Positions 38,201 through 47,206 of a stretch of 64,000 nt of DNA are shown here, piece by piece. The notes under the pieces were generated by a model that was given only the letters and a program-made list of their open reading frames with translations, made no database searches and was not told the DNA's origin. Position 1 is the stretch's first letter. Every line of letters starts with the position of its first letter. The stretch comes from Lampris incognitus (Eukaryota; Chordata; Actinopteri; Lampriformes; Lampridae): NCBI RefSeq assembly GCF_029633865.1, contig NC_079214.1, positions 22,192,873 to 22,256,872 of the forward strand, given 5' to 3'. Both the position numbers and the translations under genes were made by a program.

Positions 38201-40620
38201 CAGTCATATTGACATGAAATAGCAGGTAAACACAGGTTTAATTAGTAAAACAAGTAGGATTTTCCTAAAAATTAATGTATAAACTTGTACATAAATAATC
38301 CCTCCCACTAGACATGTGTGGCGGTGTCTGTATCTGCAGAGACCCTGTCCTCTGCCTGCATTTCCTTATCTTGCTGTGTACGGGACATTTCTGGGCCTTA
38401 ACCTTTGGGTGCCAGATCAAGATCGTAAGCATGCACCCAAGAGGAAGCTACGACAATGACAGACAGCGCCAAAAAGACACAAATATAGTGAGGCGAAAAG
38501 CCATGCGGGTAAAGCTCATTCCAAAACAAGAGTGAACCAGGGTTGACTTTCAACCACTGGGAAGCACTGAAATAGGACAGGAATGAAGCGCGACACGGAG
38601 TTTGCCTGTACACAGGGATGTGTTCTGGCAACTGCGGTCAGGGGTGCGCGCTTCCTACTTGGTTCTACCTTTAAGGTTCCGTTCCATTTACTGTAGCAGA
38701 GCCTTCCCAATGAAACAACAGACAATGGAATGGACTCTTATTAGCTGGTAAAACCTGTTTATCCTACCATTTCATGTCAAAATGGCTGCTGTGAAAAAGG
38801 TCTATTACATTTATTCAAAGCAGCAGGAAAGGAAAGCAAAATATTACCGACGGCTTTGTCAGCATGCCTGTTTTAAGTGTCTTGTGTAGTGTGTATTTAC
38901 ATTACTACATCACCTACTTTCAGTTACCGTTCTTTAATTTTTGTTTTGAAGGCTCTTCTGTGGGTAGTCAACCTGACAACTGTTCAGCAGACCAGCAATT
39001 TTAAGAAGAAAAAGTGAACGAAGACAGAAAAAAAAAACCCTCCGGAAATCTTATTTTGAACATTGTTATTAATGGTTAATCAGACAATCCTATCAGTCCA
39101 AATTTTCATTAAGTAATAATATTTAGCAAGAGACTAAAATATTTTAGCCACAAGTGTGTAAGCCTACACAGCATGTAACATTGTAGACATTCAACACCTG
39201 ATGCCCTTTAACTGCGTCATTAGCTTACTTACATTGAAACCTTCCAGATGAATTGAATGCTTTCAAGAACCTGATAAAATTTACATACCTTAGACAAAGG
39301 ACATCCATGTGGTATGTCAGCAGTCATAATCAATAACTATGAGGGCCCATTAGTCAACAAATAAATCCATACGCCTGTGTATCATGTCAAAGCATCAGCT
39401 CAGCAACTTGTCTACTGCAGTGGTTCTCAACCTTTTCAAGTCACGACCCCCCCCCAAATAATCAGGTTGGTGTTTTTGGTCTTCAAACTGGTTCTCAGGA
39501 AACTACAATACTGCCAGCTTCTCTTTTTTTGGGGGGGGGGGTGTCAGATATTTCAGTCATCTTACCAGAGAGGTTTTAGCCCTTGGTGCAACAGACATTA
39601 TTCAGTACCTTGGCAGAATAGAAAACCGGCAGTAGTGTGGCTCCCTGAAGACTGGAATGAAAAGCAATGCTCAAGACCATTTGTGTATCATGTATGATGC
39701 ATCAAGAGTTCACAAACCTCGAATAGTACACCACTCCTTAGGTAACATCAGTGGCTGTTCAAGGGGTCACGCCAGGGTAACATTACACAGCGTGAATGGG
39801 GAACCATTTTTGTATTGTCATCCTGACTTGCAAGCCAGACATGAGGAAATTTGTTTGCATCACTATCTGACCACCCAGTTCCTCATCTGACGACACGCCT
39901 GTGTTGACACTCTGAAGACAGTCGTTTGCAATAGCTTCTTTGAGTTGAATAATCAAAAATATGGGGTTTGGCTAGAAACTGAAACACAAAGTTACAGGAA
40001 AGTTACTTATTAGATATCTATGCCACTTGAAATCTGCAGCAGTTCCAACACGGGCGTGCAATGACATGTTGAAAAAAAGGAGGCTAACATCGCCACCGTC
40101 TATCCAACGAAATACGCCCATCACCACTTTACCCGACCAATCAATAAAACCGGTAGTCAAGATCAAGCTCAACTTACTTTCAATTTAGCCGCCTGCTTTG
40201 TTCGCAGAAAATCCTAACGTAATTCACTAGCGGAAGCACCCAAACCGAAGGAAGATGCTACTTTAATAGCTAGCAGTGGGATTATGAGATCAGACGTCGT
40301 CGTTCCGGCGACCACGCAATGTTCTGATAACATCAGCTATGGAGATAAAGTAGTACAAGTGTGCAACAAAGTTTGCTGCTGAACATTTTGAGGCATCGTC
40401 TTTACTAATTAACCGTATTGATATCGTGGTTCTCGTTACGCAACTCGGGTTAGTTGGTGACATGGCGGTCACTCACATTAACGCTGGCTAGACCCTCCGT
40501 CCTACATTTAATCATTTTACCGTTGAAATCTCCGGTGTCCGCGACAACCACGGTGTACTTCTTCAGCTGGTGCAGCGCTGTCTCCATTTTCCTCCGTTTG
40601 TCGGGTGATACACTAGACAT
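16206..40620 (-). CDS. taldo1: Transaldolase (taldo1), complete, eight coding exons
   Basis: Coding exons on the minus strand: 40620-40521, 36009-35886, 34490-34383, 25659-25528, 18534-18359, 17560-17363, 16535-16390 and 16238-16206. All introns are GT-AG and phases match, giving 338 aa (human protein 337). The product is the cytosolic enzyme of the non-oxidative pentose phosphate pathway that moves a dihydroxyacetone unit from sedoheptulose-7-phosphate to glyceraldehyde-3-phosphate, forming erythrose-4-phosphate and fructose-6-phosphate. The Schiff-base lysine is K143 in [12 protein letters not shown] (exon 4). Other conserved blocks are VVADTGDF (exon 1), [12 protein letters not shown] (exon 2), [15 protein letters not shown] (exon 3), [15 protein letters not shown] and [10 protein letters not shown] (exon 5) and [11 protein letters not shown] (exon 6). 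No damage is visible. Introns 1, 3 and 4 (4.5, 8.7 and 7.0 kb) are the largest; 3 and 4 carry the transposon load. Confidence 0.97.
17945..18062 (+). repeat. Dispersed fish repeat (GGCGGCAGGCGGGGAG type)
   Basis: Contains 'ctggagcctatcccagcagt' then 'gggcggcaggcggggagaca'. The same unit recurs at 47.07-47.21 kb, and its first 40 bp at 19.27 and 21.35 kb. The class is not recognised. Confidence 0.7.
18541..18572. repeat. (CA)n microsatellite
   Basis: A CA run starting 5 bp inside intron 4 of taldo1, just upstream of the exon 5 acceptor on the minus strand (TG run in the polypyrimidine-tract position). Confidence 0.95.
19228..20100 (-). repeat. Dispersed repeat B with tandem GC-rich monomers
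   Basis: Second copy of the family at 11.3-12.2 kb, in the same orientation. A small insertion (19,262-19,325) carries the 'ttaaccgcttatcctgctcc' repeat head. It has two monomers of about 260 bp and a terminal pair of 'gccgccatcttcccacac' units (about 20,003 and 20,062). In the reverse sense these read gtgggaagatggcggc, which contains the YY1-type core AAGATGGCGGC. Confidence 0.8.
20205..20275 (-). repeat. Fragment of dispersed hairpin-associated repeat
   Basis: The reverse complement (tattaaagtttgttttttttcc, tacatctatcattctgctcc, tcatttgttgagcatt) matches the end of the repeat at 53.44-53.60 kb and the piece at 21.40-21.44 kb. Confidence 0.55.
20279..21217 (+). mobile_element. hAT transposon, 5' part only
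   Basis: It begins with cagtgatgtgcagtcagggg, a terminal-inverted-repeat start known from fish hAT elements, followed by a transposase 5' fragment. No matching right end was found before the next repeat, so the element is 3' truncated. Confidence 0.7.
20783..21217 (+). pseudogene. hAT (ZMYM1-like) transposase N-terminal fragment
   Basis: From the ATG the frame reads [19 protein letters not shown] and [10 protein letters not shown], the start and TTF/BED-like zinc-finger region of hAT transposases related to zinc-finger MYM-type protein 1. An in-frame TAG stands at 21,059, and the frame then continues ([19 protein letters not shown]) to TGA at 21,217. The catalytic domain is missing, so it is non-functional. 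It lies in intron 4 of taldo1. Confidence 0.75.
21441..23069 (+). mobile_element. Full-length Tc1/mariner element, IR/DR type
   Basis: Ends are cagtgcatccggaaagtatt and its inverse, with inverted repeats of about 210 bp on each side and an inner repeat of the 'agtattcacaccc' motif (IR/DR arrangement as in salmonid-type elements). TA flanks it at 21,439-21,440 and 23,070-23,071. Length is 1629 bp. It lies in intron 4 of taldo1. Confidence 0.95.
21833..22854 (+). pseudogene. Tc1 transposase pseudogene
   Basis: The ATG at 21,833 opens with the usual N-terminus ([18 protein letters not shown]). A small deletion near 21,920 shifts the frame. The shifted frame carries the paired-like DNA-binding region, [13 protein letters not shown] and the first catalytic Asp (WSDETKI), then a TAA at 22,300. 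The rest gives HDNDPKHT (second Asp), a TAG at 22,597, and [11 protein letters not shown] (catalytic Glu), i.e. a DD34E transposase with one frameshift and two stops. Confidence 0.92.
23075..23195. repeat. Palindromic hairpin sequence
   Basis: Two arms of about 45 bp are inverted copies: cagtacaagcctgtttcatg and its mate catgaaacaggcttgtaccg, extending outward to 'attcaagtaaatt' / 'aatttacttga'. The loop is about 15 bp. It adjoins the Tc1 element and a complex microsatellite; related arms occur at 53.45-53.54 kb. Confidence 0.85.
23201..23345. repeat. Compound (TG)(TA)(CA) microsatellite
   Basis: Alternating TG, TA, CA, TA and CATA blocks. Confidence 0.95.
24208..24340 (+). repeat. Dispersed repeat edge (TTTATATAGCAC type)
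   Basis: Starts 'ttatttatatagcacatttc' and continues 'aagtgttttacataag', the usual beginning of a widespread fish repeat. The body is degenerate. Confidence 0.45.
24594..24840 (+). repeat. tRNA-derived SINE
   Basis: tRNA-like head with A box (ggctcggaggtagagcaggt) and degenerate B box (ggtttgccggttgaacc), a 'gtccttgagcaagacacct' body and a 3' end 'agaaaaagtgctatataaat'. In intron 4 of taldo1. Confidence 0.8.
24905..25175 (+). repeat. Dispersed repeat C (short inverted copy)
   Basis: Same family as repeats A and B but in plus orientation and keeping only the 3' portion: 'ctaactgctagcccatgcag', then the T-rich middle and the tail gacaaataaagtgttcctga. Confidence 0.8.
25528..25659 (-). CDS. 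taldo1: taldo1 exon 4 (active-site exon)
   Basis: Encodes [18 protein letters not shown] through WEGIQAG, including the catalytic Lys143 in ILIKLSS. Acceptor taacag and donor gtaagc on the minus strand; phase 2 in and phase 2 out. Confidence 0.97.
26330..27560. repeat. Unclassified degenerate repeat split by a LINE end
   Basis: Several short blocks recur in loosely similar form ('catgaaacttggtacaga', 'caaaacttgcaggatatgtc', 'caccaaacttggtggatat'), which looks like a degenerate internally repetitive element. About 26,760-27,245 is occupied by an unrelated LINE 3' end. No protein was recognised. Confidence 0.5.
26790..27245 (+). mobile_element. L2/Rex1-like LINE 3' end
   Basis: The frame ending at a TAA at 26,951-26,953 reads [20 protein letters not shown] then [15 protein letters not shown], the conserved C-terminus of L2/Rex1-type fish LINE polymerases. 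The 3' UTR finishes with 'gtgctatacaaataaaatct' and (GATT)n. It is 5' truncated and inserted into the degenerate repeat above. Confidence 0.8.
27561..28725. other. taldo1 intron 3, unremarkable part
   Basis: I see no coding signal, RNA gene or clear repeat in this stretch. Confidence 0.4.
28730..29042 (-). mobile_element. Penelope-like remnant, left part
   Basis: Begins 'gctcaataatccaggtaagg' and 'atcagttcatctggacacaa', then has the reverse complement of the [13 protein letters not shown] region, degraded. It continues at 33,179 after the Gypsy insertion, where the inverted copy of the outer end is found (33,297-33,355). Same family as the element at 10 kb. Confidence 0.7.
29043..29523 (+). 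repeat. 5' LTR (481 bp)
   Basis: Bounded by TG...CA. It contains 'gggtatataactt' (TATA-like) and 'ttattaataaatctg' (AATAAA-like). A C-run near the end is longer than in the 3' LTR. Confidence 0.93.
29526..29543 (+). promoter_or_regulatory. Primer binding site, tRNA-Pro type
   Basis: tgggggcttgtccgggat, two bases after the LTR, differs by one base from the proline-tRNA primer site used by murine leukaemia virus and many vertebrate elements. Confidence 0.85.
30512..31290 (+). pseudogene. Gag of the Gmr1-like element, frameshifted
   Basis: The first 153 codons carry a capsid-like region ([33 protein letters not shown]). The frame then shifts near 30,966, continuing with [20 protein letters not shown] zinc knuckle [11 protein letters not shown] follows a run of 18 T at about 31,181, which has probably expanded and replaced its first cysteine codons. 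Not functional. Confidence 0.8.
31525..32543 (+). pseudogene. Protease end, integrase C-terminus and RT start (pol remnant)
   Basis: [14 protein letters not shown] is the end of a Gypsy protease. It is followed by a [10 protein letters not shown] linker, then after a deletion [20 protein letters not shown] and, in another frame, [20 protein letters not shown], the GPY/F-type end of integrase. Next comes [20 protein letters not shown] with PIKQHSYR, the N-terminal approach to RT. The RT palm, RNase H and integrase core are absent. Confidence 0.75.
32570..32706 (+). repeat. Duplicated polypurine tract and LTR edge
   Basis: A block 'accctct...gtttgtatttata', 'agagggggtgttacggcc' occurs at about 32,577-32,645 and again, slightly altered, at 32,660-32,720. 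Both copies run from the polypurine tract into the first bases of the LTR. The true 3' LTR starts at the second. Confidence 0.75.
32707..33178 (+). repeat. 3' LTR (472 bp)
   Basis: Matches the 5' LTR with scattered substitutions and small indels, e.g. around 'cagtgccagtgggccattg' and in the C-run. It ends acgtaaca followed by ccgat. Confidence 0.93.
33179..33365 (-). mobile_element. Penelope-like remnant, right part
   Basis: Continues the element interrupted at 29,042: 'atacctgcagtcagtcgaga', 'agtcacttagatgattgatg', 'tgtccagatgaaccgattca' and 'ttccttacctggattatgga'. The last parts are inverted copies of 28,733-28,790. Confidence 0.7.
34710..34955 (+). mobile_element. L2-like LINE 3' tail
   Basis: Ends 'aaggtgtccttgagtgctct' ... 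'cacaaataaaatgtattatt' with a TTA/GTA repeat, a usual 3' tail of fish L2-type LINEs. No coding part is retained. Confidence 0.6.
35280..35630. repeat. Tandem duplication, about 171-bp unit
   Basis: Two adjacent AT-rich units share 'cctacctcagaaataaaaaa', 'ttttgcatagtttataacct' / 'ttttgtatagtttataccct' and 'ttttttgtctgagga'. 'tacctcaga' stands at 35,371 and 35,542, an offset of 171 bp. In intron 2 of taldo1. Confidence 0.85.
37376..37785 (+). repeat. Dispersed fish repeat, class unknown
   Basis: Starts 'tgatgatgatggattacatt' then 'tatatagcactttta', followed by a body ('cagccattttgtgccagaac', 'aagtgccatgggctctttaa', 'ggatggcatctcctacaaca') that I recognise as a recurrent interspersed sequence of fish genomes. 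The ORFs in it are not protein-like. Confidence 0.6.
37870..39415. other. taldo1 intron 1, unremarkable part
   Basis: Mixed-composition intron sequence with no coding signal or clear element. Confidence 0.4.
39419..39560 (+). mobile_element. hAT/Charlie-like terminal fragment
   Basis: cagtggttctcaaccttttc followed by 'cacgaccccccc' is the classic start of non-autonomous hAT (Charlie-like) elements. The other end was not found. Confidence 0.55.
40521..40620 (-). CDS. taldo1: taldo1 exon 1 (start codon)
   Basis: ATG at 40,620-40,618 opens [16 protein letters not shown], then VVADTGDFN, and splices at cg|gtaaaa. The frame joins exon 2 ([11 protein letters not shown]) through a split Ala codon. 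Confidence 0.96.
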
Positions 40621-41140
40621 GGTGGCGAGAGACAGGGACCCTTTTATACACAGAAAACACGTGAGTCCTGGAATGTGAGACACACGGACGCGCAGGGGAA
40701 CCGGAAGCAATTGACGGGAACGGAACCCGCAGGAACAGGTGGTCCGCCGAGTTCTGCCTGACCGCTGAGAATTGCATGCACCTCGCGGGAGCGCGCACAG
40801 CGAAAGGGAACTAGACGTTGTAATGATGTTTAAGGCAAAGTACTGTTTAAAAACGATATAATCTTTGACATGTTTATCAGTGACGATAAATGGTCTGAGT
40901 TCTATAGTTTCTGAACGTTTAGAGTCATCAATGTTTGATGACTACTACTACTGAGTCATGACTCAGTAGCATTTCCTTGATAAGATTGGTCTGAAATTTG
41001 CAAGGTTTCCTTGAATCTTCTACTTCCGGAATCGGCTCAGAAAAAAAATTCACAGACCGTCAAGATCAGAAGTGAATGACTAGGTCTAATTTTGCATTTA
41101 TCAGTAAAGGAACAAGAGGGTAGATTGTTCTGAGTAATAT
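40621..41140 (-). promoter_or_regulatory. taldo1: Probable taldo1 promoter region
   Basis: Sequence upstream of the taldo1 ATG is locally CpG-richer than the introns. It carries ETS-like cores (aaccggaagc near 40,700; cttccggaat near 41,024) and GC-rich stretches (tcgcgggagcgcgcacagcg). No TATA box is obvious. Assignment rests on position and composition only. Confidence 0.45.
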
Positions 41141-41510
41141 TGTAGCGAGCTGGCGCGGAGAAGGAGTCGAGAGGCAGAGATCTCTTTAATGGCAGCTTCC
41201 GTGTGCCATACACCGCACGACCCTGGGAGTGCTCTTTTATTTGCCCCAAAAATGGCTGCCGAACAATGCCCCCCCCTCGACTATTAAAAATATTAGTCTT
41301 AGTCATCGTTGTACAGTCAGTCAGTCAGTAAAATTGTCATCTACTTTGTCCAAGTCGAACCCCCAAACAACATATCCCAACATGAACCAAACATTGGAAC
41401 AGATAAATTATAACAATTTCAACCCAAACATTAACAGCCCCATGAGCCCCTGCGCTCCCCCAGTGCAGAGCCACCGACAGACAGAGCAACCCCCTCCTCC
41501 AGTCGCTACA
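41141..41510 (-). repeat. LTR (right-hand LTR in element sense)
   Basis: Bounded by tgtagcgagc ... gtcgctaca. Shares blocks 'gtcagtcagtcagta' and 'cccatgagcccctgcgctcc' with the LTR at 46.4-46.8 kb. Confidence 0.75.
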
Positions 41511-41528
41511 TAGCTCCAACCTGAGGGG

Positions 41529-43195
41529 TCAGTTGTCCTCGACGACAGGCTGCCTGGGGCTCACAGGAAGTGCAACTGGGGGAGAGGCACACTGATTGGC
41601 ACATGGGGTGGTACTATTGCCCCCGGCCCCAGGCGGAGCAAGCGGACAGTATATAGAGAGTCTGTCCTGGTGCAGCAACACCATGCGCCCCTGGCTGGGC
41701 ATGCGCACCCAGTACACTGCCCCAGACGCCCGGCCCATGACCTCACTTGGCCCCTGCCAGTGGCTGCGAAGCTTGGGGGAAATCACCTTCTTGCAAATGG
41801 GACAATACACCCATACCTTGTTCCCTCACATGAAGGCCTTTCCAAGGCACCGTATGTCATAAGCCCTCTTCTACTGCACTCTGGAGTTCCCCCGACAATC
41901 TCAGGCTCAGGCTGGGCCCCGAACATCAAGTCCACAGGTGTCCGGAGCTCCCACCCAAACATGAGGGGAGCAGGAAATGCACTTGCTGGGCTCCTGGACT
42001 GCAGTCCAGTAGGACCACAGGACCAGAGGCAGGTGGTGGTCCCAGTCCTGCTGGTGTTGGCTGGGGAGGATGGCAAGCTGGGTGACCAGAGTGCGGTTGA
42101 ACCGCTCTGCCAGCCCATCACTTTGAGGATGGAGAGGTGTCATCCTCGTCTTTTTTACTCCCAGCCACTGGCAGACCTCACTGAAGAACTGGGACTTGAA
42201 GTTCCAGCCCTGGTTGCTGAGGAGCTTGGCAGGAACTCTGAAGCAGGCAAACATATCCTCCACCAGCCTTTCCGCTGTTGTGGTGATGTGCTTATCCGGC
42301 ACCGCATATGCCTCTGGCCACTTTGTGAAGTAGTCCATTGCAACGAGGACGTAGTAGACCCAAGGATGTCATCATCATCAGCGGTCACTCGGGGTCGAAT
42401 ATGACCGCCCTCCCTCTGGGTCCTGAGGTTGGCATAGAGGCCGATCTTGGAGCCGCATAATGGGAGGACGCTTGTGCATGACATCTTTACATGGAGTGGC
42501 TGATCTGCTTGCAGCCACCACATGATCCTTGGCAGGGGGTGGCCAGAGTTCAATGGCAAATGACCAAGATGATTGAGGACCACCTTCTGTTGCAGCATTC
42601 ATCTACCTTCACTGCTGTTGTGACCTGGGGACATCTTCCACCAGTTCTACCGTTGAGGTCTTTGTTGGATCGCGCTTCATCTGGAACCTCCCCCTCGACC
42701 TATCTGCCTTGGGTGACCCTACCAGGAACCAAGCTCTGGACGGCATAGTTCTTGGGCTCATTGGTACACGCAAGAGAAGTACCCAAGGATGTCCATCCAC
42801 TGGAACCCCCACCAAGTACTGCTGCAGTTGGGCATGGGAGCACTGGGTCAGTCGCTTCTGGATGGTGCAGGAGTCATAGCAGTGCACATGTAGCCCCATG
42901 TCTCATCGACAGCTAGGCCAGCAGAACCACCTCATTGACCATTTGGAGAACCTACGGACGGGGCACACTGGGCACCAATATCTGCAAGAGGTTGCTCCCT
43001 CATCCGGGAGCTTACCACTTCTGGTGCAAAAACCCATCACGGAGCTCAAAGTTGCCCCATTGAGAGTGATAGGCCTTTGCCTCAGGCCCCAGCGCTGACA
43101 CCTCTGTCAACTCGGGGTGCTGCCCCATCACCAGCCAGTCTCTCACCAGCACCAGGGTCACATCTATACCTCCTGCTGCTGCCTCAGTTGCCACA
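41529..43195 (-). pseudogene. Gypsy integrase remnant
   Basis: Minus-strand reading gives MDYFTKWPEAYAVPD (first catalytic Asp region), LLSNQGWNFKSQFF (second Asp replaced by Asn) and HPQSDGLAERFNRTL (catalytic Glu), followed by a frameshift and the C-terminal domain (KLRSHWQGPSEVMGR, VYWVRMP). Frame breaks and the changed residue mean it is inactive. Confidence 0.8.
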
Positions 43196-44823
43196 TGGTC
43201 AACAGGAACCAGCTAACCTTGTTGCTGGTGGTCTGGACAGCCACCACCATCAGCATCATCTGGCCCTGCTCCTTTTGCCGCTGGCAGTAGTGGCACTTCA
43301 ATGCTGCACAGGGGCACCGGGAGGGCGTGTCAGTATTGCCATGATGTCGCTCCGCCTGATGCTGGATTTTGAAGTCATACTCTTGAAGGGTTTCCAGCCA
43401 TTGGGCCACCTGGCTCTCAGGGTGCTTGAAGTTCAAGAGCCAGATAAGTGAGATGTGGTCGGTATGGATGAGGAAGTGGCTGCTGTGCAAATACGGCCTG
43501 GGGTGTCATACTGTCAGAACCACTGCCAGCAGCTCACGTCAGTTGATGCAGTAGTTCTTTTCCCCTCGACTCAGTGTGTGGTTCACGACTGAAGTAGGCC
43601 ACAGCATACTCCCAATTTTCTCCCTGCTGGGGGAGGACAGCTCCAATCCCCACATTACTGGCATCAGTGTCCACAAGGAAGGACTGTTGGGCATCGGAGT
43701 AGGCCAAGACTGGGGCTTCGGTGAGAGCCGCCTTGTGTCGGGTGAAGGCTGCAGCACAGGTGTCGTCCCAGTCGAATGGCCGGCCCTTGTCGGTCAAGCA
43801 GTGGAATGGACTGGCAATGGTGGCAAAGTCCCGGATGAAACGGCAGTAGTATGATGTCCACCCCAGGGAACTTCTCAGCTTGCCAGCATTAGCAGGGGTT
43901 GGCCAGTCTTGGATGGCAGCCACCTTAGCTGGGTCGATGGCTATGCCACACACACTGACTACATAGCCCAGTAACTTTGTCTCCCTGGTTAGCAAGTGAC
44001 ACTTGACAGGGTTCAGCCACAGCCCGGTCCAACAGATGGCGGCGAGGACCTCGCGCAGGTTGAACAGGGCTCTGTCAAAGTTGTTGGCAGTACCAGCAGG
44101 TCATCAAGGTACACAATGCAACAGCTCTGGGTACGTCCATCAGCACCCTCTCCATCAGCCACTTGAAAGTAGATGGTGTGTTGCAAAGCCCGAACAGCAT
44201 GACCCGGAACTGCCAGAGACCCTGCCCGATGGTGAAGACAGTCTTTGGTCTCGCGTCGGAGGCCAGCTCCACCTGCCAGTAGTCGCTGTGCAGGTCGAGG
44301 GAGCTGAACCAACTAGACCCCGCAATATGGTCAAGGGAATTGTTGTTTCGAGGGAGCTGGTAAGAGTCATTTTTTGTGACGGCAGTAATGCATTGATATT
44401 CCACACCAAGATTGCCGGGGCCACCCATGGACTGTCGGAGGGCTCAATCACCCTGGCAACAGCCATCTCACAGATTTTGTCCTCCGCCTATTGCTTAGCG
44501 AGGGCCAGCCGATAGGACTGCAGACGGATGGGCTGGGCAGGGCCGGTCTCGATGGCATGCTGGACCAGCCCAGTCTGCCCGCAGTCTTTGTCTCTAGAAG
44601 TGAAGATGTCCACATAGTCATCAAGGAGGCGTTTTAACTGGCGGTGCTGCAGTGGGTCAAGGCCATTACTGCTGCGCTGCCATAAGTCGCGTATGGCCTC
44701 AGTTGTCTCAGCAGATGGTAGGATGGCAGGCTCAGTGGTCAGCGCTGAGGTAGGTTGGGGTGATGCAGGGTTACTGGGCATGCTGGCGGGCGGCTTGGAC
44801 TGTGGTCTGGGCTGCTGGGGCAA
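43164..44823 (-). pseudogene. Gypsy RT and RNase H remnant
   Basis: On the minus strand: [14 protein letters not shown] and WFSSLDLHSDYWQVELA (RT palm A), YLDDLLV (catalytic motif) in a shifted frame, LLGYVVSVCGIAIDPAKV (RT end), FLVDTDASNVGIGAVLPQ (RNase H) and YFSREPHTESRG. At least three frame changes are needed to follow it. Confidence 0.85.
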
Positions 44824-45060
44824 AGAAGCACAGGGGCTCTGTGCCTGCTGGGCGGCGGCTGCTTGGCCACTGGCTCATTGATCTTTGGGTCTGTTCCTCT
44901 CCCAACTGGACTGGAGCACCACAGTCTTCATGCCAAGGGTGATGGTTGCCCTTGAACAACAGGCTCCCCAGCAGGTCAACAGGTCCAAGCCAATGATGCA
45001 GAGGTCCTGGTTGTTGACGAGCCAGAACTCGTGTGCCAGCACCTGGTCTCCAGCCTGGAC

Positions 45061-46355
45061 TCACAGTGACTCTTCTCTCTCATGCCAGACTTTTCCCTCT
45101 GTCACCATCATCAACTGGGTGTTGGTTGGTGACCATGACACTGAGAGTGGGCTGGTGGTGCCCAGGAGGGTGCTAGGTTGCACCAGAGAAATGGTAGACC
45201 CTGTGTCTGCCAGGGCCTGGCAGGATCGACTGTCAAATTGGCAGTCCAGATACAGTCCTTTGGTGGGACCTAGGCAGCCAACCAGCATGCATCGGCCTTG
45301 AAAGGGGGCTGGAGACTGGAGTGCCGGTCTCCTCACTAGAACACTCCGCCGTCATTTCCCCACCAGTCAGTTGACTCTGGCTTTTGGCGCCAGTGCTGGA
45401 CAGTTGCAGGCTATGTGACCAGGCTCGTCACACTGGTAACAGTGATCAGGTCGGCCAGGTGGACGTTGCCTGGATGTTGGAGACCATCGCCGAGACTGCT
45501 GTGATGGAAGCTGAACTTAGTAGACCTCGTTTGCCCCTCCTCCTCCTCACAGTTGGCCCCCCTGATGTGCGGTCAGAGGGTGGGAGTCTTTTGCTGGGTA
45601 GGCTGTGTGGAGAGTACCACCTCGGCCCATTCAGCTTCGAAGAGACTCCCGCGGAGGGACTGGGGCATGGCGAGGCGAGTATGCTGGTGCAAATACTCCG
45701 GCATGAACCCCCGCAGGAAAGCATGAAAGGCCAGTTCCTCTTGGGCGGCTACGTTGAACTGTGGGTAACCGTGTTGGGTGAGTAGCTTCACATCTGTGGC
45801 GAAGGTACCCAGGCTCTCTCCCTCTTGGTGGCGGCGGCTGTCTAGCTGCTCCCTTCTCTGGTCAGTGAAGGGTCGTTGCCTGACTCGCCTCTCCAGTGCC
45901 ATGGTCAGGGCCTGGAGGTCCCACTGTTCCACTGGGGCTAGGTCGAGAAGCACCTGTAAAGCTTTTCTCTCCAATGCCAGGGCCAGGTGAATGGCAGTTT
46001 CTTCGTTGGACTTGCAAGAGGTATGGCTCTAGCTGTGTCATCTCGTACTTGGGTAGCTTGGCTAGTGTTCTATGTGCAACTGCGGGGTGTGATAGGCTGG
46101 GTGTGGGGACCAGTGGTGGTGCTTCATTGGCAGCAGCCCTCCTGGTCTCCAGGGGGCAGTTGGTGGCGGCAGACAGGAGATGATTCCCTGTATTGGCACG
46201 TCTGGCCTGTAGGGGGTGGTGGGGCAATGGTGCACTGGAGCCATCAGGGTGGGCTGGAAAACTTCCATCTGTGGTGGGCTCCGTCTTTTGTCATCCCAGG
46301 TTTTCAAAGCGCCAATGGGTCCGATCAATGTCTCACTCTGGGTTTCTCTCTCCAT
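45061..46355 (-). pseudogene. Gypsy gag and protease remnant
   Basis: Minus strand shows a capsid region (DQRREQLDSRRHQEGESL, LAFHAFLRGFMPEYLHQH), a CCHC zinc knuckle CYQCDEPGHIACNC near 45,395-45,440 and a protease with ADTGSTISLV. The frames are broken between these parts. Confidence 0.8.
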
Positions 46356-46382
46356 TCTTCAACCCTATACTTCTGAAACAAA

Positions 46383-46785
46383 TGAAGTGAGCCTGCATGG
46401 AAGAATGGATGACAGAGGTAAGCTTCTTTTTTAATGCTAAACCTGTGTCCCATACACCACATGACAAACAGCAGTGGCTTTTATTTTGACACCTCTTAAC
46501 ATTTAACAGAACCAGCATTACAATGATTTCCCCCTCAAGGTAACAACTGGCGATGTCATCTAAGTCACAGTCCTAACGTCAGTCAGTCAGTAAACATTCT
46601 TCTACCTAGTCCGAATCAAACCCCCAAACAACAACACATCCCAACATGAATAGAACACCCGAACACGCAAAAATACAACACAAATCGCAACAATCCCAAC
46701 TCAAACATTAACAGTTCCATGAGCCCCTGCGCTCCCCCAGTGCAGAACCGCCAACAGTCAGAGCGACCGCCTCCTCTGGTCACAT
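46383..46785 (-). repeat. LTR (left-hand LTR in element sense)
   Basis: Starts tgaagtgagcctgcatgg, aligning to tgtagcgagctggcgcgg of the other copy, and ends near gtcaca. Divergence is high throughout. No convincing primer binding site follows it. Confidence 0.6.
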
Positions 46786-47067
46786 TAATATTGTATTTGC
46801 ATTGTTTATATTAACATTACTGATATTTAAGCTGTTTATTCCTATTCTGCAGATAATCATATGTGAATTAGATGTTCTGGATTCATAAGTTGTATGGAGT
46901 CCAAGTTATGTTGTATGGAGTCCAAGTTAATGCTGCTTTCTGTTGACTTAGCAGGACATGCAGGCATACACATGACAATCGGCAAGGACACCTTTTGTGT
47001 TAAATTATATTTTGATTATGAAATCACCTCCCATTAATTTTTCCTATAGCTGGTCCTCTTCTTTCCT

Positions 47068-47206
47068 TTATCCCTCCATCCATTATCCAAACTGCTTATC
47101 CTACTCAGGGTCACGGGGATGCTGGAGCCTATCCCAGCAGTCACTGGGCGGCAGGCAGGGAGACACCCTGGAGAGGCCGCCAGGCCATCACACAGGGCCC
47201 CCCCCC
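47068..47206 (+). repeat. Dispersed fish repeat (GGCGGCAGGCAGGGAG type)
   Basis: Second copy of the 17.95 kb repeat, here with its full head 'ccatccattatccaaactgc', followed by a C-run and a short (AC)n. Confidence 0.7.

Larger units (their letters stand above)
41141..46786 (-). mobile_element. Decayed Ty3/Gypsy LTR retrotransposon, minus strand
   Basis: About 5.6 kb with LTR-like ends, gag, zinc knuckle, protease, RT, RNase H and integrase in the normal Gypsy order when read on the minus strand. Every frame is interrupted. A possible target duplication taatat lies at 41,135-41,140 and 46,786-46,791. Strong divergence between the two LTRs indicates an old insertion. Confidence 0.85.

Noticed and set aside
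41670..42404. 244-codon plus-strand ORF
   Set aside because: Antisense to integrase of the minus-strand Gypsy element.
46345..46382. Primer binding site for the decayed minus-strand Gypsy element
   Set aside because: The sequence next to the LTR shows no match starting with TGG that I could support.
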